Part shown: piece by piece, positions 44,772 through 53,397 of the stretch | How positions within the stretch are numbered: position 1 is the first letter of the stretch | Layout: the number at the start of each line of letters is the position of its first letter | From: an uncultured Eubacteriales bacterium | GTDB lineage: Bacteria; Bacillota; Clostridia; Oscillospirales; Acutalibacteraceae | Assembly: GCA_910577755.1 (NCBI GenBank) | Contig: CAJTNL010000003.1 | Coordinates: 1 to 64,000 of the forward strand | Direction of reading: 5' to 3' | Length of the DNA: 64,000 bases | The notes under the pieces: generated by a model | Databases searched by the model: none | What the model was told of the DNA's origin: nothing | What the model saw: only the letters and a program-made list of their open reading frames with translations | Made by a program: the position numbers and the translations under genes

Positions 44772-44863
44772 ATTGATATACTCCTAAATTGCATTATGCC
44801 AAAAGAGCTTTGTATTGTTCCTTTTAACTCATACACAAATTTATATTTGATATAGAGCTTAAC

Positions 44864-45457
44864 TTACCAGCAGAATCTCCAAACGCCACGAATCATCATA
44901 AAGCCTGGAATCCAAGCTGTAAAAATACCTTCAAATACGCTGAGAACGCCAACAAATTTACCCAAATTTTTCTTTGCAACTAACTCAATCCAACCTGTAA
45001 ACCATAGAATTCCCCATAGCCAGTAGATGATAGCGTAAACCCAGTCACCATCAACAGCCCATGAAAGAGCGCCGAAAATAACAGCGTTAATAGCAACAAA
45101 ACCTTGAAACCAGCCAAAAGGACGACCGTCCGTAATGCTCATTAGGTTGTTAAAAGCTACAAACAAGTAGGTAAATGCAAACATTAGCCCTATTGCACAT
45201 CCGTAAAAGTTTCCTGTAAAAGTGCCTGTTATATCGCCAGAAACAGAACCCCAAGCACCTAGGACCAATCCCACCATATTATTCCAAATACCAACGCCAC
45301 CAGCAAGGATATTCATAATAGCTTGTGCTCTAGGATCAATACCCGTTAAACGCGAAAAACCGTTAACGATCAAAACAATACCAACGTACAATAGTGTAGA
45401 TCCCAATCCCCCAAAAGAAGCTAAAGATTCAGAACCCATGCCAAAAGATGCAGGCAT
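44864..45457 (-). CDS. ureI: AmiS/UreI-family urea channel
   Basis: Six-helix membrane channel of the AmiS/UreI family, which in Helicobacter lets urea (and in others short amides) enter the cell. Family features: LLYVGIVLIVNGFSRLTGID near the N-terminus, IMNILAGGVGIWNN, LFVAFNN, and the aromatic block YWLWGILWFTGWIEL. The frame can be extended to a TTG at 45475, but the ATG at 45457 has GGGGGG 5 bases upstream, giving 197 residues, close to the usual 195. Position inside the urease operon argues for urea as the substrate. Whether it is acid-gated cannot be told; the periplasmic loops are not rich in histidine. Confidence 0.9.
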   Translation of the reverse strand: MPASFGMGSESLASFGGLGSTLLYVGIVLIVNGFSRLTGIDPRAQAIMNILAGGVGIWNNMVGLVLGAWGSVSGDITGTFTGNFYGCAIGLMFAFTYLFVAFNNLMSITDGRPFGWFQGFVAINAVIFGALSWAVDGDWVYAIIYWLWGILWFTGWIELVAKKNLGKFVGVLSVFEGIFTAWIPGFMMIRGVWRFCW

Positions 45458-45521
45458 AGTAACCCCCCAAAACAATCAAATATTTTGTGCATAATGCTAA
45501 CAGTTTATTTGCTATTTGGAA

Positions 45522-45553
45522 AATAACCCCTGCAATAATTTGCAGCGGTTATT
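45522..45553 (-). terminator. Terminator-like hairpin between ureC and ureI
   Basis: aataacccctgcaa (45522-45535) and ttgcagcggttatt (45540-45553) pair at 13 of 14 positions around a 4-base loop, followed leftward by TTTTCC. It sits in the 123-base ureC-ureI gap and probably attenuates transcription or protects the ureABC message. Confidence 0.6.
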
Positions 45554-45580
45554 AAACCATATCATTTTGAACTTAAAAAA

Positions 45581-47293
45581 TTAGAACAAATAGTAAAGTT
45601 GTGTTAACGGTAACTCTTTTGCTACTTCACAAGTGAGCAAAACACCGTCAGCTTTAACTACATACGTTTCTGGATCAACAGTTAGTTCTGGAGTTGCATC
45701 GTTAAATTTAAGATCTTTTTTACCAATATCACGGCAGCCATGAACAGCCACAACTCTCTTTTGCAAACCTAATTTCTCTTTAACACCGTTTTCCACAGCA
45801 GCTTTAGATACAAAAGTAATGCAAGTATCATATTTAGCTGAACCGTGTGCACCAAACATGTGTTTATAAATGATTGGCTGTACGGTTGGAATAGATGCGT
45901 TTGCATCGCCCATTCTGGAAGCAGTAACAGCTCCGCCTTTAATAATAATTTCAGGTTTAACACCAAAGAACGCAGGACTCCATACTACTAAATCAGCAAA
46001 TTTACCAACCTCAACAGAACCGACAACATGAGAAATACCTTGTGCAATAGCCGGATTAATGGTATATTTGGAAACATATCTTTTTACACGGAAGTTATCG
46101 TTACCCTCAACATCCTCTGGTAGTTTACCACGTTGTTTTTTCATTTTATGAGCCGCTTGCCATGTTCTTGTAATAACCTCGGCAGGACGACCCATAGCTT
46201 GAGAGTCAGAAGACATAATAGAAAATACACCCATATCATGCAAAATATCTTCAGCTGCAATTGTTTCAGGACGAATTCTAGAATCAGCAAAAGCAACGTC
46301 TTCAGGAATTCTGTTATCTAGGTGGTGACAAACCATTAACATATCTAAATGCTCATCCAAAGTATTTACTGTGTATGGCATTGTGGGGTTTGTAGAAGCA
46401 GGTAAAATATTTGGAAAACCAGCAACTTTGATAATATCAGGTGCGTGACCGCCACCTGCACCTTCTGTATGGAAAGTATGCATAGTTCTACCAGCAATAG
46501 CATCCATTGTATCTTCAACACAGCCAGCCTCATTTAGAGTATCGGTATGAATAGCAACTTGAACATCATACTTATCAGCAACAGTTAAGCAGGTATCAAT
46601 TGCTGCAGGTGTAGAACCCCAGTCTTCATGAAGTTTTAAACCAGCAACACCGGCAATAATTTGCTCTGTCAAAGCTTCTTCAGCGGAGCAGTTACCTTTA
46701 CCATAGTGTAAAATATTCATTGGATATTCATCAGCCGCTTTTAACATCATGGAAATATTCCATGGACCTGGTGTACAGGTTGTAGCGTTTGTACCATCGT
46801 TAGGACCTGTTCCGCCGCCAGCCATTGTTGTAATACCGCTGAACAAAGAGGTATCAATTTGTTGTGGACAAATATAATGAATGTGAGTATCAATACCACC
46901 TGCTGTAACAATCAAACCTTCCGTTGCCAAAGCTTCAGTACCAGCGCCTACTACCATGCCTGGTGTTACACCGTCCATAATAGATGGATTACCAGCTTTA
47001 CCGATACCTGCAATCAAACCGTCTTTAATACCAATATCTGCTTTATAAATACCTGTATAGTCAACAATCAGAGCATTGGTTAAAACTAAATCCAATTCTC
47101 CGGTAGCGCTTGTAACCTCAACAGATTGTCCCATACCATCACGTAATGTTTTACCGCCGCCAAATTTACATTCATCACCAAATGTGGTATAATCCTTTTC
47201 TACTTCTATAATAAGATCTGTATCAGCCAATCTAACTTTGTCTCCAACAGTTGGCCCGTACATCATAGCATATTGTTGTCCAGAAATTTTCAT
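45581..47293 (-). CDS. ureC: Urease alpha (catalytic) subunit
   Basis: Nickel amidohydrolase that splits urea into ammonia and carbamate. All active-site parts are visible: H137 and H139 in DTHIHYICP, the carbamylated lysine K220 in GLKLHEDWG, H249 and H275, and the flap with C322-H323-H324 in MVCHHLDNRIP. At 570 residues it is the normal alpha-subunit length for three-subunit bacterial ureases. The start has AAGGAGG upstream. It follows ureB by 33 bases. Confidence 0.99.
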   Translation of the reverse strand: MKISGQQYAMMYGPTVGDKVRLADTDLIIEVEKDYTTFGDECKFGGGKTLRDGMGQSVEVTSATGELDLVLTNALIVDYTGIYKADIGIKDGLIAGIGKAGNPSIMDGVTPGMVVGAGTEALATEGLIVTAGGIDTHIHYICPQQIDTSLFSGITTMAGGGTGPNDGTNATTCTPGPWNISMMLKAADEYPMNILHYGKGNCSAEEALTEQIIAGVAGLKLHEDWGSTPAAIDTCLTVADKYDVQVAIHTDTLNEAGCVEDTMDAIAGRTMHTFHTEGAGGGHAPDIIKVAGFPNILPASTNPTMPYTVNTLDEHLDMLMVCHHLDNRIPEDVAFADSRIRPETIAAEDILHDMGVFSIMSSDSQAMGRPAEVITRTWQAAHKMKKQRGKLPEDVEGNDNFRVKRYVSKYTINPAIAQGISHVVGSVEVGKFADLVVWSPAFFGVKPEIIIKGGAVTASRMGDANASIPTVQPIIYKHMFGAHGSAKYDTCITFVSKAAVENGVKEKLGLQKRVVAVHGCRDIGKKDLKFNDATPELTVDPETYVVKADGVLLTCEVAKELPLTQLYYLF

Positions 47294-47326
47294 GATCTCA
47301 TTACCTCCTTATTTAAATAAAATTTA

Positions 47327-47689
47327 TTATTTTATAAAACCCTTTAATTTAGCTTTTGCTAAAGATTTTTCCAGATTTGCAGGAACTGCTTGGTCATCGG
47401 TTAAATTGTTTAAACCGAATACACGTTTGTTGCCGCCCAACTCTACCAAAGTAACAACTTTTTCCTCACCTGGCTCAAATCTAACAGCATTTCCTGACGG
47501 AACGTCCAAACGGAAGCCAAATGCAGCAGCTCTATCAAATTGAAGCATTTTATTAACTTCAAAGAAATGGTAATGAGAACCAACTTGAACTGGTCTGTCA
47601 CCTGTGTGAACAACTTTAACTTGGATTGATTTTCTACCAGCGTTAAGTTCAATTTCTCTCTCTTGTGTGATAACTTCTCCGATATGCAT
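47327..47689 (-). CDS. ureB: Urease beta subunit
   Basis: Small structural subunit of urease. Family blocks: GEVITQEREIELNAGR at the start, GDRPVQVGSHYHFFEVN, and LDVPSGNAVRFEPGEEKVVTLV with GGNKRVFGLNN. It is 120 residues, about 15 longer than many, with the extra part at the basic C-terminus (KSLAKAKLKGFIK). It is a separate gene, unlike the fused ureAB of Helicobacter. It lies 23 bases after ureA and 33 before ureC. Confidence 0.97.
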   Translation of the reverse strand: MHIGEVITQEREIELNAGRKSIQVKVVHTGDRPVQVGSHYHFFEVNKMLQFDRAAAFGFRLDVPSGNAVRFEPGEEKVVTLVELGGNKRVFGLNNLTDDQAVPANLEKSLAKAKLKGFIK

Positions 47690-47712
47690 GTTTGAAATCC
47701 CCTCTCTTTAAA

Positions 47713-48015
47713 TTATTGAACCGGATTGTGTACAGTAACTAATTTAGTACCATCTGGGAATGTAGCCTCAATTTGCACGTCATGAATCATCTCTGGAACA
47801 CCTTCCATAACGTCAGATTTTGTCAACATTTTTGTACCCAATTGCATCAGTTCAACAACTGTTTTGCCATCTCTTGCAAGTTCATGCAGCTGTGAGCATA
47901 GATAGGCCACTGTTTCAACATAGTTCAGTTTTACCCCTCTTGCTTTTCTCTCTTCAGCTAATTTACCAATGCAATGCATTTGCAGCTTTTCGAGTTCTCT
48001 TGGTGTTAATTTCAT
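47713..48015 (-). CDS. ureA: Urease gamma subunit
   Basis: First gene of the operon, 100 residues, the usual gamma-subunit size. It begins MKLTPRELEKLQMHCIG and has the conserved blocks RKARGVKLNYVETVAYL, ELARDGKTVVELM and VPEMIHDVQIEATFPDGTKLV. An AGGAGG ribosome site sits 8 bases upstream of the ATG, and the promoter at 48125-48153 gives a leader of about 100 bases. Confidence 0.98.
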   Translation of the reverse strand: MKLTPRELEKLQMHCIGKLAEERKARGVKLNYVETVAYLCSQLHELARDGKTVVELMQLGTKMLTKSDVMEGVPEMIHDVQIEATFPDGTKLVTVHNPVQ

Positions 48016-48124
48016 TCTGAATGCCTCCTGTTTCTGTCGAAAAATTTAAACAAAAAAACGCCTCAAATATTTATGTTTAAGATCGCTTTTGTTTACTAAT
48101 TAAAAGTATTGCAACTACGAGCTC

Positions 48125-48153
48125 ATTGTATACCAGATTCTATTTATTGTCAA
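48125..48153 (-). promoter_or_regulatory. Sigma-A promoter of the urease operon
   Basis: Minus-strand TTGACA (48148-48153), exactly 17 bases, TACAAT (48125-48130): a near-consensus housekeeping promoter. No nickel riboswitch or NikR-like site is evident, so expression may be constitutive or modulated by the internal hairpins. Confidence 0.85.
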
Positions 48154-48542
48154 CTTTTTTTTATTAAAAAGCCACAAATAGTCTAATCGCATAAAATTAT
48201 GAGTTTATAATTGTTAATTATCAATATTGTATCAAGAAAATAAAACATTTCTGAATTTTTTCAGCCGAAAGCATAATAAAAAATACAAACAATCGTAATT
48301 TTGTGTGATAATTAAACAAATTTATACATTTATTTCCATAATGCGTAATTTGTTAAAAATATACAATAAAATTTATATATATAGTTGCATCAAAATAATA
48401 TGAAATTGATATAAATATTGTAAAACTGTATAAATGTTTTAATCCAACTATATTATTCCTTTTTAATGTTAATTTATAATTTATCATGGACTATTTTTAT
48501 CATTTTAGTAACAATCTCAGCACACTTTCATGTATTATTGAA
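48154..48542. other. Very AT-rich gap upstream of the urease promoter
   Basis: About 390 bases with no open frame and no GC-rich structure. A short imperfect inverted repeat (ATTGTTAATTATCAAT near 48211-48226) is present but too weak to name. It separates the urease promoter from the end of the P-loop ATPase gene. Confidence 0.5.
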
Positions 48543-48570
48543 ATAAAAAAATGTCTGAATAATCAGACAT
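48543..48570 (-). terminator. Terminator of the P-loop ATPase gene
   Basis: atgtctga (48551-48558) pairs with tcagacat (48563-48570) around a 4-base loop, and leftward a run of seven T's follows. It lies just past the ATPase stop. Confidence 0.85.
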
Positions 48571-48596
48571 GATGTAAAATAATATTTACTAAGTAG

Positions 48597-49616
48597 TCAC
48601 TTTACTTTAAACAACTGCGCCAATGCCTTATTAACCGCATTATTACACTTAGTTTGATTAATTTTATCCAATAAATACGCTTGGTATTGTTCATTATAAT
48701 AATGTGCTTTTTTGATACACTCCAATGCCTTCGCAACCATTTCTTTATATTGCATCTGAATCGCAGCAAGCTGCTCATGGTAATTTTCATCGGTATATTC
48801 TTTTACAATTTCGCGGTAGATATCAATAATTTCATCACTCTCTCTAGTAGGAAAACACTCATGTGGAGCTGTGCTATCGAATAAACTAATGCCTAAATCG
48901 CGTACCACAACCAAATCCAAACTGTCAGGATCAAAAGCGCAATGGTAAATTTCCACATGATAACCGTTGAGTATAGCACGCTCCGCAATTTTTTTTAAAA
49001 ATGTTGACTTACCCGTACCCGGTCTACCCTTGATAAAATAACGCTTAGGAATATCCATAGTAATATTCTCAATATAATCCATAGGACCGTTAATGGTAGA
49101 GGCGCCGAATAAGCGGTTGACGCAACTACCCTTTTTATTTATAGTATGACTGCCCAATAGCTTTAAAATAGTATCAGCAGTTAGTTGATTCATCTTTGCA
49201 AAGTTCATATTGGAAATATAAATTTTTTCCCAATCATCATGAATTTTTAATGCCTGTGCAAAATAATTATGAGACTGCGTCAATGCTTTCTGCATATCGT
49301 ATACCGTATCATTATCCATCAACTTATATACAGAATACCCATGGTCAATATAGGCAGGAATATTCAACAAGCCAGTACGCAATTGCGGTAGTATGATTCC
49401 TTCAACACTGTTGTCAACGCAACTATGAATAATTTCCTGACGGTATCCTTTCTCTTCTGCAACTTTTCCCACCTTTTCAATTAACATTTTCACTATCTCA
49501 ATTGGATAATTATCTAGTTTCAACACTTTGTCCAACTGACTGAAGTTTGATTTAAAAAAGCTAACAAATCCCTTTGCACTATTGGTATTAATAAAGTAAT
49601 GAATTTTATTTGCCAT
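48597..49616 (-). CDS. P-loop ATPase of the PRK06851 type with a dead first P-loop
   Basis: A 339-residue soluble protein built from two copies of one P-loop unit. The C-terminal copy (about 166-330) has FGASTINGPMDYIEN, Walker A GRPGTGKS (197-204), EIYHCAFDPDSLDLVVV and DSTAPHECFP. The N-terminal copy (about 5-90) follows the same layout (HYFINTNSAKGFVSFF, then EIIHSCVDNSVEGIILPQL), but where the P-loop should be, around residues 33-41, it reads KLDNYPIEI, so it cannot bind nucleotide in the normal way. In relatives I recall both copies keep a P-loop. Function is unknown; such proteins are found in spore-forming Firmicutes. It is monocistronic. Confidence 0.75.
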   Translation of the reverse strand: MANKIHYFINTNSAKGFVSFFKSNFSQLDKVLKLDNYPIEIVKMLIEKVGKVAEEKGYRQEIIHSCVDNSVEGIILPQLRTGLLNIPAYIDHGYSVYKLMDNDTVYDMQKALTQSHNYFAQALKIHDDWEKIYISNMNFAKMNQLTADTILKLLGSHTINKKGSCVNRLFGASTINGPMDYIENITMDIPKRYFIKGRPGTGKSTFLKKIAERAILNGYHVEIYHCAFDPDSLDLVVVRDLGISLFDSTAPHECFPTRESDEIIDIYREIVKEYTDENYHEQLAAIQMQYKEMVAKALECIKKAHYYNEQYQAYLLDKINQTKCNNAVNKALAQLFKVK

Positions 49617-49740
49617 TCCAACACTCTCCTATTAAGCATTCTGTTTCCAGTATATGTGAAAAATAATGCAATATGACGTATGCTTCTACGCCCTTTTCTA
49701 AAAGTACTTTAAAACTTATTTAGACATATGAAAAATTTTT

Positions 49741-49781
49741 AAAAAAAGGGTTTTCCTATAAAACAGGAAAACCCTTTTTTT
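49741..49781 (-). terminator. Terminator of the metal-efflux operon
   Basis: A 17-bp perfect stem (49741-49757 with 49765-49781, core gggttttcct) with T-runs on both sides, starting right after the P-type ATPase stop. Confidence 0.92.
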
Positions 49782-49782
49782 A

Positions 49783-51654
49783 TCAGTATGATTTCTCTTT
49801 ATATCGCAAAGCACGAATTGCATTGAGAATTGCCAATATAGCAACGCCTACATCAGCAAATACAGCCTCCCACAAAGTTGCAATACCAAAAGCGCCCAGT
49901 AGTAAAACTGCAAATTTTATAACAAAAGCTAAAACAATATTCGCTATGACAATATTCCTTGTTTTTTTTGAAATACGCATAACAGTTGCTATACGTGACG
50001 GTTTATCATTCATAATTACAACATCTGCTGCCTCTATTGCAGCATCAGAACCTAACGCACCCATTGCAATACCAATATCCGCTCTTGCAAGTACTGGCGC
50101 ATCATTAATACCATCTCCTACAAATACCAGTTTACCTTTTAACGATTTCTCTTCAAATAACCGCTCTAACTTTTCAACTTTGTCTCCAGGCAACAAGTCT
50201 GCATACACATAGTCAATATGCAAATATTGTGCAACCTGCTCTGCCGCCTGCCGGTGATCTCCTGTCAGCATAACTGTCTTTTTAACACCCATCTGCTTTA
50301 AGGCTTGAATAGCATCCCGAGCGTCTTCTTTTATTTGATCCGCAATAACTAAACAACCAACATAAACATTGTTTATTGCAATATAAACCACTGTTCCAAT
50401 ACTTACGGCAGGTATAAAGGCAATATGCCTTGATTCCATGAGTTTTGCATTACCTGCATATATAATTTTATCGTCTATCTGTGCCTGAATACCATAACCT
50501 GCAATCTCCTGTACCATTTTGATTCGTGACATTTCAATATCTTTACCATACGCAGCTTGGATAGACAAAGCAATAGGATGGGTCGAATGACACTCTGCAT
50601 AGGCAGCTATTTGCAGCAGTTCCTCCTCACATATACCCTGTGGATAAATTTCTGTAACGGTAAAAGTTCCTTTTGTAAGGGTACCAGTTTTATCAAACAC
50701 AACAATTTCTGCATTTGCAAGTATTTCTAAATAGTTACCGCCTTTCACCAATACACCGCATTTAGACGCACCGCCAATACCTCCAAAGAAACCAAGAGGA
50801 ATAGAAATAACCAGAGCACATGGACAAGAAATAACCAAAAATGTTAAAGCCCGGCTCACCCATTCGCTCCATGTGTCTAAAGAACCAATACCAATAAACA
50901 GCGGAGGAATCATTGCTAACAGTACTGCACCCATTACAACAGCAGGAGTATAATACCTTGCAAACTTGGTGATAAAGTTTTCTGCATTGGCCTTTCGGCT
51001 ACTTGCATTTTCAACCAAATCAAAAATTTTGGCAACTGTAGAATCTTCATATTCTTTCGTGACCTGTACTGTCAATACGCCTGTATTATTAATACATCCG
51101 CTTAGCACATCTTCATTGACACTCACTTCCCTTGGAACAGATTCACCGGTTAGTGCGGAGGTATCTAAAAATGAAGTCCCCTCCAGTACAACACCATCAA
51201 GGGGTATTCTCTCTCCCGGTTTAACAATAATAGTTTCTCCTATCTCAACCTCTTCTGGATTCACTATTTCCATTTCATCATTACGCACCACATTTGCAAA
51301 CTCGGGTGCTATGTCCATTAAATCAGCAATCGATTTTCTGGAACGATTTACAGCAAAAGATTCAAATAACTCTCCTATCTGATAAAAAAGCATAACCGCT
51401 ACGCCTTCCCGATAGTCTTGCAAAATAAAAGCGCCAACGGACGCAAGTAACATTAAAAAGTTTTCATCAAACACGTGCCCTTTTACAATATTGCGTACCG
51501 CTTTCCAAAGAACATCGCAACCAATAATTAGAACAGAAATTAAATAGATGGTAAATAGAAACCAATGATTGATTCCAGCAAATATATCAACGCAGATTGC
51601 CACTATATATATAGCCGCACCGACTAAAACACGTATTAGTCTTTTTTTTAACAT
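49783..51654 (-). CDS. P1B-type heavy-metal-exporting ATPase (Zn/Cd/Pb type)
   Basis: Membrane pump for divalent heavy metals. The metal-site motif CPC is at 277-279 (VISCPCALVIS), the phosphorylated aspartate D321 is in VFDKTGTLTKG, and the actuator TGES, the HP motif (STHPIALSI) and the nucleotide-hinge GDGINDAPVLA are present. CPC with a following N-terminal-type layout and the CadC-like regulator favour Zn/Cd/Pb over Cu. At 623 residues it lacks the usual N-terminal metal-binding domain, which is instead encoded as a separate small protein just upstream. It ends the ArsR-HMA-ATPase operon. Confidence 0.93.
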   Translation of the reverse strand: MLKKRLIRVLVGAAIYIVAICVDIFAGINHWFLFTIYLISVLIIGCDVLWKAVRNIVKGHVFDENFLMLLASVGAFILQDYREGVAVMLFYQIGELFESFAVNRSRKSIADLMDIAPEFANVVRNDEMEIVNPEEVEIGETIIVKPGERIPLDGVVLEGTSFLDTSALTGESVPREVSVNEDVLSGCINNTGVLTVQVTKEYEDSTVAKIFDLVENASSRKANAENFITKFARYYTPAVVMGAVLLAMIPPLFIGIGSLDTWSEWVSRALTFLVISCPCALVISIPLGFFGGIGGASKCGVLVKGGNYLEILANAEIVVFDKTGTLTKGTFTVTEIYPQGICEEELLQIAAYAECHSTHPIALSIQAAYGKDIEMSRIKMVQEIAGYGIQAQIDDKIIYAGNAKLMESRHIAFIPAVSIGTVVYIAINNVYVGCLVIADQIKEDARDAIQALKQMGVKKTVMLTGDHRQAAEQVAQYLHIDYVYADLLPGDKVEKLERLFEEKSLKGKLVFVGDGINDAPVLARADIGIAMGALGSDAAIEAADVVIMNDKPSRIATVMRISKKTRNIVIANIVLAFVIKFAVLLLGAFGIATLWEAVFADVGVAILAILNAIRALRYKEKSY

Positions 51655-51672
51655 AGTTCAAACCTTCTTTCG

Positions 51673-51897
51673 CTACGTTTTCGGTTTCATAACTACATCG
51701 GGCTCATATTTTTTAATAATTTTTTTACATTCTGTGATGACGCCATCTATTTTATCATCATCTGCTTTAAGAATCATTTTACTTGTCATAAAGCTAATAG
51801 ATATGTGCTCAACATCGTCCATTTTTTTGATAGCCGTTTCAATTTTTGAAGCGCAGTTTGCACAATCAAGATTTTCTAATATAAAAATTTTTTTCAT
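51673..51897 (-). CDS. Stand-alone HMA metal-binding protein
   Basis: A 74-residue heavy-metal-associated domain with the metal motif as LDCANCASKIE (two cysteines), in the usual ferredoxin-like fold. It starts at ATG 51897, preceded by GGAGG, and lies between the ArsR regulator and the P-type ATPase, 18 bases before the latter. It supplies the N-terminal domain that the ATPase lacks, acting as a metallochaperone or as a separate regulatory domain. Confidence 0.9.
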   Translation of the reverse strand: MKKIFILENLDCANCASKIETAIKKMDDVEHISISFMTSKMILKADDDKIDGVITECKKIIKKYEPDVVMKPKT

Positions 51898-51917
51898 AAT
51901 AAAAACCTCCATAAAGA

Positions 51918-52304
51918 TTATTCTTCAATATGTTCTAATCCTTGATTTAAAATAGTAGTTACATGAGCGTCTGCCAAAGAGTAAAAAACCGTTTTGCCTT
52001 CTCGTCTGTATTTTACAAGCTGCGCCTGCTTAAGTACACGCAGCTGATGGGAAATTGCAGACTGACTCATATGCAAAAGCTGCGCAATATCACATACACA
52101 CATTTCAGATTCAAACAATACGTATAAAATTTTAATACGTGTAGAATCACCAAACACTTTAAAAAGCTCTGCTAAATCGTAGAGAGTTTCCTCTGCAGGC
52201 AATTCCTTCTGTACCTGTTTAATAACGCTTGTATGCAGATGCATGTAATCACACTGCTCTAAAGTAATCTCTTTTTCCGGCATTTTATTAGCACAACCTT
52301 TCAT
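51918..52304 (-). CDS. ArsR/SmtB-family metal-sensing repressor (CadC-like)
   Basis: A 128-residue winged-helix repressor. The metal-box motif in the recognition region reads ESEMCVCDIAQLL, as in CadC/ArsR sensors, and further cysteines at the N-terminus (KGC, EQCDY) match the CadC alpha3N-type site. The HTH is LLHMSQSAISHQLRVLKQA. A C-terminal histidine (ADAHVTTILNQGLEHIEE) could form the zinc-type alpha5 site. It heads the operon and its start codon lies within its own operator, so it probably represses itself until Cd, Pb or Zn binds. The start is ATG 52304 although its ribosome site is weak. Confidence 0.92.
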   Translation of the reverse strand: MKGCANKMPEKEITLEQCDYMHLHTSVIKQVQKELPAEETLYDLAELFKVFGDSTRIKILYVLFESEMCVCDIAQLLHMSQSAISHQLRVLKQAQLVKYRREGKTVFYSLADAHVTTILNQGLEHIEE

Positions 52305-52354
52305 ATGAATAATTGTTCATATATTTATTATATGCATATCCATACAAAAGTCAA
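52303..52354 (-). promoter_or_regulatory. Promoter and operator of the metal-efflux operon
   Basis: Minus-strand TTGACT (52349-52354), 16 bases, TATAAT (52327-52332), followed at 52303-52322 by the imperfect palindrome ATATGAA-6-TTCATAT typical of ArsR/SmtB operators. The operator covers the transcription start and the first codon. Confidence 0.85.
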
Positions 52355-52492
52355 CCTTTTTTCAAAAATTTCATGAAAAATAATGTAAAACCAATTCAAA
52401 TTGTTGTGATTATGTTTTGATCTACATTTTAAGATAAATACTCTTTCTCTATAAAGTCGTTTTATACATTATGCTTTCAATGATTTTCCAAC

Positions 52493-52534
52493 ACAAAAAA
52501 AGAACCTTCTAATTATAGAAAGTCCTTTTTTTGT
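52493..52534 (-). terminator. Terminator of bcp
   Basis: A 19-base arm (52493-52511) pairs with 52516-52534 around the loop atta. Its two imperfect pairs become G-U only in minus-strand RNA, and a T-run follows leftward, so it serves bcp. Confidence 0.9.
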
Positions 52535-52541
52535 GATAAAA

Positions 52542-53000
52542 TTATTGTGATAATTTATCTAAAATCAGTTGTGCATCTGTGTCTGGCTTTACCTTTTCAA
52601 AGGCATAGGCAATCCGCCCCTGCTCATCAATTACATATGTCGATCGCACAACACCCATATATGTTTTTCCATATAATTTTTTCTCCTGCCAGACATCATA
52701 TTTTTGAATTGCATCTAACTCCGGATCGGCAAGCAACAAGAATGGCAACTCGTATTTTTCAGCAAATTTACTATGCGATTTCACACTGTCTTTGCTGATA
52801 CCAATAACAACTGCATTATATTTTTCAAAATTATCACTGGCATCGCGATATGAGCAAGCTTGTTTCGTGCAGCCAGGCGTATTATCTTTGGGGTAAAAAT
52901 ATATTACTACCTTTTTACCAACAAAATCACTTAATGAAACTGTATTGCCGTCTTTATCCAATAATGTAAAATCAGGGGCTTTTGTTCCTATCTTTAACAT
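52542..53000 (-). CDS. bcp: Thioredoxin-dependent peroxiredoxin Bcp
   Basis: Peroxiredoxin of the PrxQ/Bcp class that reduces hydrogen and organic peroxides. The N-terminal APDFTLLDKDGNTVSL is typical, the peroxidatic cysteine is C44 and the resolving cysteine C49 in NTPGCTKQACSYRD, five residues apart as in two-Cys Bcp. Length 152 is normal. It stands alone between the metal-efflux promoter region and the DUF3006 gene. Confidence 0.95.
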   Translation of the reverse strand: MLKIGTKAPDFTLLDKDGNTVSLSDFVGKKVVIYFYPKDNTPGCTKQACSYRDASDNFEKYNAVVIGISKDSVKSHSKFAEKYELPFLLLADPELDAIQKYDVWQEKKLYGKTYMGVVRSTYVIDEQGRIAYAFEKVKPDTDAQLILDKLSQ

Positions 53001-53170
53001 CTTTTTCTCCTTTATTATAATTCATTATTATTTAACTATTCAAAATATACATATTCCTCCACTACCTACACACTATACAACGTAAACACACCAATCATGT
53101 ATAAAATATAATTGACAAGTTTTCGCCGTATATCAGCGTCTTTTCATTGTTACATTTTATCGTTGCACCA

Positions 53171-53392
53171 TCATTTCCAAAGACTGTCTTGGAGCTTTTT
53201 ATTTTTCTCACGACGGATATCCGTCTCCTTTTCGTCGATAAACAAAGTTCCGTCATCACAAATCTCAATCACATGACCCTCTTTTACGCCTGCCGGTAAT
53301 TCTGCAATTGCAATGGCAAACAACTTTTGATCCCGATCCTCACAAATGGCATAAATTCCTTCAAAACGGTCAATCACCACTTTTCTGCTCAT
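53171..53392 (-). CDS. DUF3006 family protein
   Basis: A 73-residue protein of the DUF3006 family: RKVVIDRFEGIYAICED, PAGVKEGHVIEI and the basic C-terminal helix KETDIRREKNKKLQ. The family is often encoded next to, or fused with, MBL-fold ComEC/Rec2-like hydrolases, as here. The frame overlaps the MBL stop as ATGA at 53401, but the ATG at 53392 has AGAGGG 9 bases upstream and is used. It is probably a small accessory subunit; function is unknown. Confidence 0.8.
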   Translation of the reverse strand: MSRKVVIDRFEGIYAICEDRDQKLFAIAIAELPAGVKEGHVIEICDDGTLFIDEKETDIRREKNKKLQDSLWK

Positions 53393-53397
53393 ATGAA

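Noticed and set aside
48016..48153. Nickel/cobalt riboswitch in the ureA leader
   Set aside because: The leader of about 100 bases is AT-rich with no GC-rich junction structure.
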